Positions 1-6,966 of a DNA stretch of 64,000 bases are shown piece after piece (position 1 is the stretch's first letter; every line of letters begins with the position of its first letter). Position numbers and translations under genes: made by a program. The notes beneath the pieces are model-generated. The model did no database searches, was not told the DNA's origin, and worked only from the letters and a program-made list of their open reading frames with translations. The stretch is from positions 1 to 64,000 of the IMG/VR virus record IMGVR_UViG_3300022745_000026; one strand, 5' to 3'. This DNA is from a virus.

Positions 1-231
<231 letters not shown>

Positions 232-235
<4 letters not shown>

Positions 236-381
236 AACGCACAACCTTCGCCGCGCTTGAAATCGGAGCCTATTTCAACGCTAACGGGAACCGATGCAAA
301 AAGGTTTCCACCCGAACGGCCCTGCTTGTCGCTTACGACCGAGTTTTTTACTTCAACCACTACGAAAGCGTCAGACTATGA
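232..381 (+). CDS. Small hypothetical protein (49 aa)
   Basis: Starts at the ATG that overlaps the preceding stop (ATGA) and reads M-K-R-T-T-F-A-A-L-E-I-G. It has no membrane segment or known motif and is mildly basic. Its stop again overlaps a following ATG. I do not recognise a function; reality is supported by the coupled start/stop arrangement used throughout this region. Confidence 0.6.
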
Positions 382-425
382 CCGACCAGGAAATCTTCAA
401 CAAAGTATCCGCCCACGCAACCTGA
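378..425 (+). pseudogene. 15-codon remnant resembling the start of a common phage protein
   Basis: The ATG overlaps the preceding stop (ATGA) and reads M-T-D-Q-E-I-F-N-K-V-S-A-H-A-T before a stop. The first 13 residues match, from memory, the start of a widespread small phage protein (M-T-D-x-E-I-F-x-x-V-x-x-H) that normally continues for 70-100 residues. Here nothing recognisable follows and the next gene begins 9 bp later. I read this as a gene truncated by deletion; a tiny coupling peptide is the alternative. Confidence 0.4.
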
Positions 426-434
426 AAGTAATAG

Positions 435-815
435 ATGACCACAAATCGTAGCCCTTCCACCGGAATCCCCTACGGCGTCATAAGCGCCGCCTCGCTGCAT
501 GAAGACACGGTAGCCGACTTGCTGTACGGGCCAGACGCCAAGCACCACGGATACCCCGACGACTTCAGCGAGGATTACTCCGAGCCATACCAAGACCCTG
601 AGCCTAGTGTCTCAGGGACGCTTGACGGCGTGACTTACGAAACACTCTGGCTTGGCGGGGCACTGAACTTCTTTATTTTTGACTCACCCGTCCTGCACAA
701 GGGGCAGCAATGCTCACCTTGTGTGCCCTTTGCCTGTGACTTGGACTCAAACGGGGAGTACCTTGGTTACGGCGTACCTGATGAATGGAGATTGACATGC
801 ACTACTACGAATTAG
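435..815 (+). CDS. Hypothetical phage protein (126 aa)
   Basis: The protein has G-I-P-Y-G-V-I-S-A near its N-terminus (residues 10-18), a motif I recall from small hypothetical proteins in many phages, then an acidic stretch. There is no membrane segment or catalytic motif. The 3' end overlaps the start of the next gene (797) by 19 bp in another frame. Function unknown. Confidence 0.65.
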   Translation: MTTNRSPSTGIPYGVISAASLHEDTVADLLYGPDAKHHGYPDDFSEDYSEPYQDPEPSVSGTLDGVTYETLWLGGALNFFIFDSPVLHKGQQCSPCVPFACDLDSNGEYLGYGVPDEWRLTCTTTN

Positions 816-1183
816 AGGGAGTTGTTTACCAGCTCAGCAACCCACTGAATGGAGGTGTTCGCCTCCCAAAGGCGCAAGGGAAGCGCCGCTACCGAGGGCA
901 GGCTGCCCAACACCTGCGGAGCTGGTTGCCGGAAGGCAGCACGGTCTACACGGTGGTGCGCTCAGTAGCCCGCTCCGGCATGAGCCGCCAGATCAGCGTG
1001 TTCTGCATCAACGGCTCAGAGATTAAGTGCATCGACTGGTTTACCTCTGTTGTCCTCGACTGGAAGTTGAAGGATGCTATTTGTGTGCAGGGCTGTGGCA
1101 TGGACATGGCTTATCACTTGGTTGAGGCCCTCTCTTACGCCCTATACGGTAAAGGCGGGGCGCTCACAAATCGTCGCCTATAA
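797..1183 (+). CDS. Hypothetical phage protein with R-S-V-x-R-S-G-M-S-R motif (128 aa)
   Basis: An upstream in-frame ATG at 785 exists, but GGAG at 786-789 sits 7 bp before the ATG at 797, so that start is preferred. The central motif V-R-S-V-A-R-S-G-M-S-R followed by a C-terminal H-L-V-E-A-L-S-Y segment is typical of a small protein family seen in the early regions of many phages. No biochemical role is known. The sequence looks soluble. Confidence 0.7.
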   Translation: MHYYELEGVVYQLSNPLNGGVRLPKAQGKRRYRGQAAQHLRSWLPEGSTVYTVVRSVARSGMSRQISVFCINGSEIKCIDWFTSVVLDWKLKDAICVQGCGMDMAYHLVEALSYALYGKGGALTNRRL

Positions 1184-1229
1184 TCACCACCCGGCCCGCC
1201 TAGGGCCAAATTTCACTAAGGAGTCTTTC

Positions 1230-2612
1230 ATGTATTTCTATGACCTGCAACTCATTCTTGCAAAGTCCCGCCCTTGGTATAAGCGGGAGCTGATGCAAGC
1301 CAAGCTGCACCCCGCAGTCGTAACTGCCCTCGTCAACAAACGCCCCAAAGAGTGGCACCTTGTAGTGCTGCAACACCCCCACATCGCAGAGGACAATACC
1401 AGACTGGCCTATACCCAGTCCGACTTGAAGGGTGAGGCCAATCTCCAGACGGTGACCAGCATCGGCAAGTATCTAAAGCGCCACTGGCCGGATACTCCTG
1501 ACCACATACTGCACTCTTGGGCATCGACTTACAGCCCAGATGCCTTCTACTTGCAGGATACCAAGCTGGACATTATCCGAGCGGTTGAGTTCGGGCCAAG
1601 TTCCTGCATGCAGTCCACTAATCGCTACTCCGGCAGCCCGTTCGATACCGATAACCTCCCCGCCCTCAAGGACGGCACCATAGACGAGGACGCACTGGAT
1701 ACCCACCCCTATGCCTGCTACGACCCCCAGTACGGCTGGAAAGTCGCTGTCCGAAAGTCCGGTGACAAAATCTTGGGCCGAGCCCTTGTCAACGGTACCA
1801 AGTTTGTCCGCTCCTACGCTGTGCCGGCTGGTGAGGGGCGCTCAGAGCCAGATGCCCACTTGGAGGCATGGCTAGAGAAGCAGGGCATCAAGCACACGAG
1901 TTCATGGCCCGAAGGCACTCGACTTGCCAAGTTGGACCACCCCAGGGAGGGCGGCCCGATGTGCCCCTACTTGGACGGTAGCAGGGACAACGTAGACGTG
2001 TACCGCAATTACTTGGAGATTGTGGCCAGTGGCGAGTATGAGGCGCAACAGACAGACGGTACACTTGAGGACCGTGGAGGTAGTACCTGCGAGGATTGTG
2101 GCAGTCGGGTTGTCGAAGATGAAACTTATTTCGTCGGACGGAACGAGGACCGCTGCGTAGGTTCTTGCTGTATCGGTAATTACACCATGGTGCGCTCGGA
2201 TACTGGTCGCCGTTACGACGAATATTATGTGCCGGATGACGAAGCGGCTCGCGTGAACGGCAAGAATTACGATACAGAGAACCTGCCCGATGACATCGTT
2301 TGTCTGGAGGACGGCGACTATGCCAATATTGACGATTGTGTCTGCATTGAGGACGAGTATTACCACCAAGATGACTACCGCGTATTCCCTCTTGAGGAAG
2401 AGACGGAAGATGGCGACCACTACGCACTCAAAGAGAATACATGGGTAGATGGGGACGGTAAGCGCTACCACGATGAGAAAGAGCACTGGGAAGATTACGC
2501 CGGTGACAAGTGGACCATGGATGAGCCATACGAAGAAGTTGACGGCGAGTTGTGGCGTGTATGTGATATTGAAGCAGAGCGTGCTGCTCAACAAGTTGGA
2601 GTTTTGATATGA
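1230..2612 (+). CDS. Large acidic early protein with Cys-pair region (460 aa)
   Basis: The frame is open further upstream, but AAGGAG at 1219-1224 precedes the ATG at 1230 (M-Y-F-Y-D-L-Q). The N-terminal 130 residues are mixed. Around residues 285-315 lie C-x2-C and a later C-C pair in a zinc-ribbon-like setting. The last ~140 residues are extremely rich in Asp, Glu and Tyr, with repeated E-D-x-Y/D-G-x-Y units. The acidic repeat could mimic DNA or bind cations, but that is speculation. It overlaps the next gene by 4 bp and is probably co-translated. Confidence 0.7.
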   Translation: MYFYDLQLILAKSRPWYKRELMQAKLHPAVVTALVNKRPKEWHLVVLQHPHIAEDNTRLAYTQSDLKGEANLQTVTSIGKYLKRHWPDTPDHILHSWASTYSPDAFYLQDTKLDIIRAVEFGPSSCMQSTNRYSGSPFDTDNLPALKDGTIDEDALDTHPYACYDPQYGWKVAVRKSGDKILGRALVNGTKFVRSYAVPAGEGRSEPDAHLEAWLEKQGIKHTSSWPEGTRLAKLDHPREGGPMCPYLDGSRDNVDVYRNYLEIVASGEYEAQQTDGTLEDRGGSTCEDCGSRVVEDETYFVGRNEDRCVGSCCIGNYTMVRSDTGRRYDEYYVPDDEAARVNGKNYDTENLPDDIVCLEDGDYANIDDCVCIEDEYYHQDDYRVFPLEEETEDGDHYALKENTWVDGDGKRYHDEKEHWEDYAGDKWTMDEPYEEVDGELWRVCDIEAERAAQQVGVLI

Positions 2613-3661
2613 ATTTACTAGAAGATTTGCACCGCGCAGTTAGCCTCAAACGAGGTTCTGGCACTATCACAGAAATGCAGTACGCCGCTTACTTGACGCA
2701 GCGCTTGCCTGTGTCGATGATTGATGAGGCTGGAAACTTGTATGTGGACTTGCGCACCGAGCCGCACCACAGGACCTGCTTTACGGCACACATCGACACA
2801 GTACACCACAAGTCGGGGTCCAATGTCTACACTATCGACGGACAGTTCTGGAAGGCAAGTGGGGATGCACTGGGTGCTGATGACGGTGCTGGTATAGCCC
2901 TGTTGCTGTACCTGATTGACCATCGAGTGCCTGCACTTTATGTTTTCTTCCGTGGTGAAGAGTGCGGCGGTACTGGCTCGGTGTGGGCGTCTGCCAATAT
3001 GGCAGAGCTGTTTAGCACCGTAGACCGTGCCATAGCGTTTGACCGTGCAGGTTACCATGATGTTATCACTAAGCAGGCAGGCGGTCGATGCTGCTCAGAC
3101 GAGTTTGCAACGTCACTCTCAGAGGCTCTTACAAACGAAGAGTTTACACGTGCCTTTACAGCTTGCGATACAGGTGTGTTTACTGACACTGCTAATCTAG
3201 TTGATATTGTGCCTGAGTGTACAAACGTAAGTTGCGGCTACTTTTCACAACACGGCGACCGTGAGAAGCAAGACGTAGAGTTCTTACAGATTCTAGCATC
3301 ACGGATTGTAGAGATCGACTGGGACGCACTGCCTGTCAAGCGGGAGATGTACCAGAAGCCCAAGTCCCGTTGGGCGCAGGACTGGGCTCACTGGGCTCAC
3401 TGGGGTGCTGACGACAGTGATGCTCCACGGTCAGGCGATGACACTGGTGAGGAACTCTACAAGGCGCTGGTTTTAGCCGAGCAAGGAGTCTACACTCCAC
3501 TGCGAAGCTTACTGTCTGACCACTTGGGTGCGGAGTACGCCCCCTACGTCAACAAGTTGAACTTCTCTACAGCCGCTATTGACACTGCCTTTGAGGCGAT
3601 ACTAGACGGAGAGGACGAGGATTATGTGTATTCATTACTTTACGGAGGGCACATGGTATGA
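2609..3661 (+). CDS. M20/M28-family-like zinc metallopeptidase
   Basis: The order of metal ligands of di-zinc exopeptidases is visible: H61-x-D63 (T-A-H-I-D-T-V), G-A-D91-D-G-A-G (bridging Asp), E117-E118 in F-R-G-E-E-C-G-G (catalytic base plus ligand), an Asp in F-D-R-A-G near 144 and a late His in Y-F-S-Q-H near 226. After about residue 250 there is a Trp/His-rich linker and a C-terminal helical extension not usual for the family. Predicted role is cytoplasmic peptide or amino-acyl hydrolysis; the substrate is unknown. The length of 350 aa fits the family. It sits in an ATGA-linked early operon. Confidence 0.8.
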   Translation: MNLLEDLHRAVSLKRGSGTITEMQYAAYLTQRLPVSMIDEAGNLYVDLRTEPHHRTCFTAHIDTVHHKSGSNVYTIDGQFWKASGDALGADDGAGIALLLYLIDHRVPALYVFFRGEECGGTGSVWASANMAELFSTVDRAIAFDRAGYHDVITKQAGGRCCSDEFATSLSEALTNEEFTRAFTACDTGVFTDTANLVDIVPECTNVSCGYFSQHGDREKQDVEFLQILASRIVEIDWDALPVKREMYQKPKSRWAQDWAHWAHWGADDSDAPRSGDDTGEELYKALVLAEQGVYTPLRSLLSDHLGAEYAPYVNKLNFSTAAIDTAFEAILDGEDEDYVYSLLYGGHMV

Positions 3662-3759
3662 GCGAAATTGATGCAGCTATCTTGGCCGGAAGTCTGCGAG
3701 AGCGCGGGTTCCGACCTAAAATCGTCCTTGGTGAGGGGGGTTTCGAGGTTCTTGTATGA
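3658..3759 (+). CDS. Small hypothetical protein (33 aa)
   Basis: ATG overlaps the peptidase stop (ATGA) and the stop overlaps the next ATG. The product begins M-S-E-I-D-A-A-I-L-A-G. It is too short for family assignment; the perfect coupling at both ends is the support for calling it a gene. Confidence 0.5.
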   Translation: MSEIDAAILAGSLRERGFRPKIVLGEGGFEVLV

Positions 3760-3929
3760 GCCCTGAAGATTACGGCTTGTCAGAGGCCGAGTTAAAGAGG
3801 AAGTGGGCCAACGGCCACCCTGTCTACACCAAAGCAGACTATATAATCCATAAAGTGAGTTGTGATTATTACTATTGGTTGTTCTTACAGCTTCGGTACG
3901 AAGCGTTTTATTGCGGAGATTTCTTATGA
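3756..3929 (+). CDS. Small hypothetical protein (57 aa)
   Basis: Begins M-S-P-E-D-Y-G-L-S-E-A-E-L-K-R-K-W and ends with an aromatic-rich segment (Y-Y-Y-W-L-F-L). It is linked by ATGA overlaps to both neighbours. The hydrophobic end is too short and too rich in Tyr to be called a membrane helix. Function unknown. Confidence 0.5.
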   Translation: MSPEDYGLSEAELKRKWANGHPVYTKADYIIHKVSCDYYYWLFLQLRYEAFYCGDFL

Positions 3930-4078
3930 ATACACACTACTTGACGACTGTACGTCGTTTGTTCAGTAACCCTTTAGCGCCGGATAGTACCAATCGGCAC
4001 AATCAGCGGGCGTGGATTAAATCTGTCAGGATGCTTGGAGACAAGTGGTTGCTGGCTAAACAAGTGGGGAAGTTATGA
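3926..4078 (+). CDS. Conserved small phage protein (50 aa)
   Basis: The frame is open back to 3875, but the ATG at 3926 overlaps the previous stop and gives the product M-N-T-H-Y-L-T-T-V-R-R-L-F. The segment N-R-H-N-Q-R-A-W-I-K-S-V-R-x-L-G-D-K-W-L is characteristic of a small, basic, helical protein family widespread in phages of Gram-negative bacteria. Biochemical function is unknown. A 4-bp overlap couples it to the next gene. Confidence 0.7.
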   Translation: MNTHYLTTVRRLFSNPLAPDSTNRHNQRAWIKSVRMLGDKWLLAKQVGKL

Positions 4079-4452
4079 GCATCGAACTCGGTAAGACTTA
4101 CGTTACAGAACTTAACACTAAGTGGCGCGTTGCTAGTGTCACAGGGCTCAAAGGTACGGAGGTCATCGTTGTAAATGATGACCTAGGTAAAATCCGATGC
4201 CTGGACCTGCAAGGTCAAGGGCCGGGAGGTGTCCCCGTATTGGTTCAAGAGTTCGATATATGGTCAGAGGTGGCCATAGATACACCTATCTGGGTGAAGG
4301 ACCACCCAGCGGAGGAGTGGATACCTAGACACTTTGCAAAACGCTCTGGCGGGTATGTTATGGCTTGGTCTAACGGGACTACCAGCCACTCAGCCCCGAC
4401 AGCAGACCCAACCACCCGCTGGGAGATGGCCACACTGGTGAAGCCAACATGA
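4075..4452 (+). CDS. Conserved hypothetical phage protein (125 aa)
   Basis: Starts M-S-I-E-L-G-K-T-Y and carries P-I-W-V-K-D-H-P-A-E-E-W-I-P-R-H-F at residues ~74-90, a motif I associate with small phage proteins of unknown role. The N-terminal 60 residues look like an all-beta domain (alternating V/I pattern). It is coupled by ATGA to both neighbours. Confidence 0.7.
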   Translation: MSIELGKTYVTELNTKWRVASVTGLKGTEVIVVNDDLGKIRCLDLQGQGPGGVPVLVQEFDIWSEVAIDTPIWVKDHPAEEWIPRHFAKRSGGYVMAWSNGTTSHSAPTADPTTRWEMATLVKPT

Positions 4453-4664
4453 ACAAGCACATTATCAACCTGCACCTAAACGTCCTCAATACTACCCTGA
4501 ACGGGCCTGACCCCGACAAAGACATTGACGACATGTACATCCCCAACCGCTACGTAGACAACCTTGTTAAAGCCTTGGTTCGAGACGCAGCGGACTTGTT
4601 AGACCAATACCCTAGGGTAGATGCTTCGGCAATCTTATTGAAATTCTACGGAATCAAGAAATGA
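4449..4664 (+). CDS. Hypothetical protein (71 aa)
   Basis: A mostly helical, slightly acidic product (M-N-K-H-I-I-N-L-H-L-N). It is the last gene of the first operon block before the AP2-HNH insertion. The 3' end is followed by an AT-rich promoter-like region. No family recognised. Confidence 0.6.
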   Translation: MNKHIINLHLNVLNTTLNGPDPDKDIDDMYIPNRYVDNLVKALVRDAADLLDQYPRVDASAILLKFYGIKK

Positions 4665-4681
4665 AACTTATAAATAAGGTA

Positions 4682-4690
4682 TGCTACAAT
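4682..4690 (+). promoter_or_regulatory. Extended -10 promoter for the AP2-HNH gene at 4815
   Basis: TGCTACAAT fits the extended -10 consensus TGnTAtAaT. No convincing -35 lies 17 bp upstream, which is acceptable for extended -10 promoters. The predicted start at about 4697 is 58 nt before the terminator-like hairpin in the leader. The matching promoter of the other AP2-HNH gene has the same layout. Confidence 0.5.
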
Positions 4691-4696
4691 GCACTG

Positions 4697-4814
4697 TGAG
4701 TGGTTTTGGGCTGCCGTGACTAGACGGCATAAGCGCAAAGCTTCTCGAAGCCCGCCGCCAGGAGTCCATGCTAGTTCCATGGGTTCTCTGGCGGTTTTTT
4801 ATTGGGATAAATCC
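4697..4814 (+). ncRNA. Structured leader RNA of AP2-HNH gene (copy 1)
   Basis: Between promoter and start codon lie a 6-bp hairpin (TGCCGT 4712-4717 / ACGGCA 4724-4729), a small GCTT/GAAGC hairpin at 4740-4751 and a two-tier hairpin. The outer stem is CCGCCAG (4755-4761) with CTGGCGG (4788-4794), the inner stem CCATG/CATGG, followed by six T. The distance from the outer stem to the ATG is 20 nt. The layout matches the leader at 55,057-55,171. I infer a cis-regulatory (attenuator-like) leader; it is not a class I recognise. Confidence 0.45.
4755..4801 (+). terminator. Rho-independent terminator-like hairpin inside the HNH leader
   Basis: A GC-rich stem CCGCCAG/CTGGCGG with a bulged extension and inner CCATG/CATGG stem is followed by TTTTTTATT. 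It would stop read-through from the upstream operon and also transcripts from the promoter at 4682-4690 before they reach the endonuclease gene. Confidence 0.7.
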
Positions 4815-5315
4815 ATGAAAAAACGAAAGATCAGGGTTGAGGGCGAAGTAGCCTACGTGCCACTAGCCGGCGGACAAGAGGCAATCATAGACGCAGAAGA
4901 TGCAGAATTAGTTGAAAAATATAACTGGTGCCTTACACGAGGCTACGTGGTGACGGGGCGATTAGCTAGTAGCGGCAAACAAAGGCTCTTATACCTGCAT
5001 CGGCTTGTAATGGGGGAGCCAGAGGGCAAGGCAGTAGATCATCGAAAAGGCAACAAACTTGATAATAGAAAAGTATTCCTTCGTGTAGCTACTACTTCAC
5101 AAAACAGTTGTAACCGAGGCCCACAGGCTAACAACACCTCCGGCCACAAAGGCGTCTACTGGAATAAATCCTCAAGAAAATGGGTAGCACAAATTGTGTG
5201 TGACGGCAGGCACATTTACTTGGGTCAGTTTATAGCCCTTGAAGATGCAGCACAGGCTTACAAAGAAGCAGCACTTAAACACCACAAAGAATTTGCAAAC
5301 TTAGGAACATCATGA
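4815..5315 (+). CDS. AP2-HNH homing endonuclease (copy 1)
   Basis: Start chosen at M-K-K-R-K-I-R, downstream of the leader hairpin; upstream in-frame codons run through the hairpin. An HNH core is visible at residues ~65-105 (L-H-R-L-V-M-G, V-D-H, L-D-N-R, N-S-C-N), followed by an AP2 DNA-binding domain at ~110-160 (N-T-S-G-x-K-G-V-Y-W, Y-L-G-Q-F, A-A-Q-A-Y). Such free-standing enzymes nick or cut phage DNA at a recognition site and spread by gene conversion. It is paralogous to the gene at 55,172. Its 3' end overlaps the next start by 4 bp, so it is fitted into the operon. Confidence 0.88.
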   Translation: MKKRKIRVEGEVAYVPLAGGQEAIIDAEDAELVEKYNWCLTRGYVVTGRLASSGKQRLLYLHRLVMGEPEGKAVDHRKGNKLDNRKVFLRVATTSQNSCNRGPQANNTSGHKGVYWNKSSRKWVAQIVCDGRHIYLGQFIALEDAAQAYKEAALKHHKEFANLGTS

Positions 5316-6067
5316 AACTGACCAAATACGACAAAGACACCATGTTGAGCGCAATTAAGCGCGACCTACCTGAAATTGACGACAGAGAGGCTATCCAAGC
5401 GGCTCTTGAGAAGGCAATGAGCCCTCTATGCCGCAAGTTATACAAGTTGACTCCGGGTGCGGTGAGCATCAAGTACACAGCATCTTATGACTTCTTTCAA
5501 GGTAACTGCTCACACGAATACTACGTCGGGGATGCCGACTTCACGGTAGTGCTCGAACCCTTCAAGGCCAAGAAGCGAGCGAGGGATGAAACTCTCGACA
5601 AGGTGAGCGCCGCACTTGCGGCTTGTACAACACTAAAGCAGCTTGAAGAGCGTCTACCGGAGTTCGTCAAGTACGCCCCGGTAGAGCTTACCAAGAGCAC
5701 CAACGCCTTGGTTGTGCAGAGCCCCCGTAAACGAATTGAAGGCCCTCGGCTGGCCAGTAGGAGCAAAGAAATGACAGCAGCAGAAAGACTTGACATTCAC
5801 CTGAACTCGGACAACTGGTTCCGAAAGACGGACTCAACGTACGGCCCATTCTTCTACTCAGGTGTTCGCCTACCCTTCAAGACGGATAACGGCATCACAA
5901 TCTCCATCCAGCAGAGTGACATTCACTGGTGCGACCACGGCTCTGCCGAGCTGTACAACTGCCCCTGGCATGAGTTGCTTGCCCCTTACGGGACAGACGG
6001 TGACCCCTGTGCCCATGTTCCACTGGAAGTGGTAGTGCAATACATTGAAGCGTTGGAGGCGGTATGA
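5312..6067 (+). CDS. Nmad5-like protein fused to a second small phage protein (251 aa)
   Basis: The N-terminal ~145 residues (M-K-L-T-K..., R-D-L-P-E-I-D, L-Y-K-L-T-P-G) resemble the Nmad5 group, putative nucleotide-modification-associated proteins of phages. From residue 154 the sequence restarts like an independent protein (M-T-A-A-E-R-L-D-I-H) with an aromatic-rich domain (N-W-F-R-K, I-H-W-C-D-H-G). An internal AGGAG 8 bp before that Met suggests two genes fused in frame. Function in DNA modification is inference from family naming only. Confidence 0.6.
   Translation: MKLTKYDKDTMLSAIKRDLPEIDDREAIQAALEKAMSPLCRKLYKLTPGAVSIKYTASYDFFQGNCSHEYYVGDADFTVVLEPFKAKKRARDETLDKVSAALAACTTLKQLEERLPEFVKYAPVELTKSTNALVVQSPRKRIEGPRLASRSKEMTAAERLDIHLNSDNWFRKTDSTYGPFFYSGVRLPFKTDNGITISIQQSDIHWCDHGSAELYNCPWHELLAPYGTDGDPCAHVPLEVVVQYIEALEAV
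5771..6067 (+). CDS. Possible nested product from internal start (98 aa)
   Basis: In frame with the 5312 gene, ATG at 5771 is preceded by AGGAG at 5758-5762 with 8-bp spacing, better than the Shine-Dalgarno of most genes here. The nested product is the complete C-terminal domain. It may be made separately, or be the relic of the start of a formerly separate gene. Confidence 0.4.
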   Translation: MTAAERLDIHLNSDNWFRKTDSTYGPFFYSGVRLPFKTDNGITISIQQSDIHWCDHGSAELYNCPWHELLAPYGTDGDPCAHVPLEVVVQYIEALEAV

Positions 6068-6267
6068 ACGACCCAGCGTTCCCCCACCACGACTCCGGCC
6101 ACGGGTCGCCCTACTATCCGGGACTCACCATGCGAGACTACTTCGCCGCAGCCGCTCTGCAAGGCCTCTTGGCAAACGATGCCAAGAACGGAACTTGGGG
6201 CGAGTACTCAACAATGGCTTATAACTTGGCAGATCAGATGGTAAAAGAGAGGAACTTCCACCCATGA
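6064..6267 (+). CDS. Conserved small phage protein (67 aa)
   Basis: Contains G-L-T-M-R-D-Y-F-A-A-A-A-L-Q-G at residues ~20-34, a signature of a frequent small phage protein family of unknown function. The Ala-rich helix is short and amphipathic. ATGA overlaps at both ends tie it to its neighbours. Confidence 0.75.
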   Translation: MNDPAFPHHDSGHGSPYYPGLTMRDYFAAAALQGLLANDAKNGTWGEYSTMAYNLADQMVKERNFHP

Positions 6268-6644
6268 AAACGCTACTACTCACTTCTTTGATTCTCCTCA
6301 CCGGCTGTGCGTCCAACGGGCCGAGCACTTTCGTCACAGCCAAGTATCCAATCCGGCCTGTGATTGACTACTCAGGTCCAGAAGAGGTCATCGCCAAGGA
6401 CCTCACAGCCTGTAATGACCTTTCCAAGCAAGTAGCTTCAACCGCTGACAATGCTCTCATGGGGGCCGCCGGCGGAGCCCTACTCGGCGGCTTATTCGCT
6501 GCGGCCATGTCTAGCAAAGAGCACACCCGAGAGCTTGCCCAGACAGGAGCCCTAACAGGCCTGTTAAAAGGCGGAAGTACAGATGACAGAAAAGTTATCG
6601 TGGCCAAGTGCATGGCCGGAAGAGGGTACCGTGTACTTGGTTAA
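6264..6644 (+). CDS. Glycine-zipper lipoprotein
   Basis: A signal peptide with lipobox (L-L-T-G-C, Cys15) predicts lipid attachment after export. Residues ~65-90 form a glycine-zipper segment (A-A-G-G-A-L-L-G-G-L), as in outer-membrane-associated Gly-zipper proteins. The C-terminus has C-M-A-G-R-G-Y, also seen in bacterial small lipoproteins. It may act in the envelope during infection (superinfection exclusion or spanin-like), but it lies in the early arm, far from the lysis genes, so I make no role call. Confidence 0.7.
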   Translation: MKTLLLTSLILLTGCASNGPSTFVTAKYPIRPVIDYSGPEEVIAKDLTACNDLSKQVASTADNALMGAAGGALLGGLFAAAMSSKEHTRELAQTGALTGLLKGGSTDDRKVIVAKCMAGRGYRVLG

Positions 6645-6711
6645 GCGTCTTTGGGATAAGTTCGGCGATTGGTGTGAGAAGTACCTAAAGGCTAATAAGG
6701 AGTTCCAATGA
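6583..6711 (+). CDS. Possible overlapping small protein (42 aa)
   Basis: A +1-frame reading starts inside the lipoprotein gene (M-T-E-K-L-S-W-P) with GGAAG about 8 bp upstream. It runs past the lipoprotein stop and ends in a TGA overlapping the next ATG (6708). The only support is position and coupling. It is Trp- and Lys-rich without a membrane segment. Confidence 0.3.
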   Translation: MTEKLSWPSAWPEEGTVYLVKRLWDKFGDWCEKYLKANKEFQ

Positions 6712-6965
6712 GAAAGCCAAAATACGAAAAAGGCACACCAAATAAGGTGTACACAGATGGTGACAATGGCTATATTAGTCTAGAGGACGGTCCCGAGATT
6801 GCTATTGATAAGGACTGGCTCTGGTACTATAAGGACCACTACTGGCAGGGGCAACAAGTGGGGCCTGTCTACTTCGTCTATTACGTTGACCTATCGGGGC
6901 CACGACCAAGGGTTGTGGGTATAGACGACCATCTCGCAGCAGCACAAACTATGACAAGGCATTGA
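6708..6965 (+). CDS. Hypothetical protein (85 aa)
   Basis: AAGGAG at 6697-6702 precedes this ATG. The product is acidic and aromatic-rich (W-L-W-Y-Y-K-D-H-Y-W). The middle, I-S-L-E-D-G-P-E-I-A-I-D-K-D-W, looks like a small beta-fold. No known family. Confidence 0.6.
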   Translation: MRKPKYEKGTPNKVYTDGDNGYISLEDGPEIAIDKDWLWYYKDHYWQGQQVGPVYFVYYVDLSGPRPRVVGIDDHLAAAQTMTRH

Positions 6966-6966
6966 T

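Noticed and set aside
1888-2594. Minus-strand frames of 179 and 230 codons opposite the acidic gene
   Set aside because: They mirror the Asp/Glu/Tyr codons (giving Val/Ile/Arg-rich antisense) and have no ribosome sites or coupling.
4689-4814. N-terminal extension of AP2-HNH copy 1 back to 4689
   Set aside because: It would translate through the promoter and hairpin and adds a low-complexity basic segment absent from copy 2; the start after the hairpin matches the paralogue.
4682-4814. Group I intron or HEARO-type RNA around the AP2-HNH genes
   Set aside because: No interrupted host gene, no P/Q/R/S-type core and no IscB-like partner; the leaders are too short.
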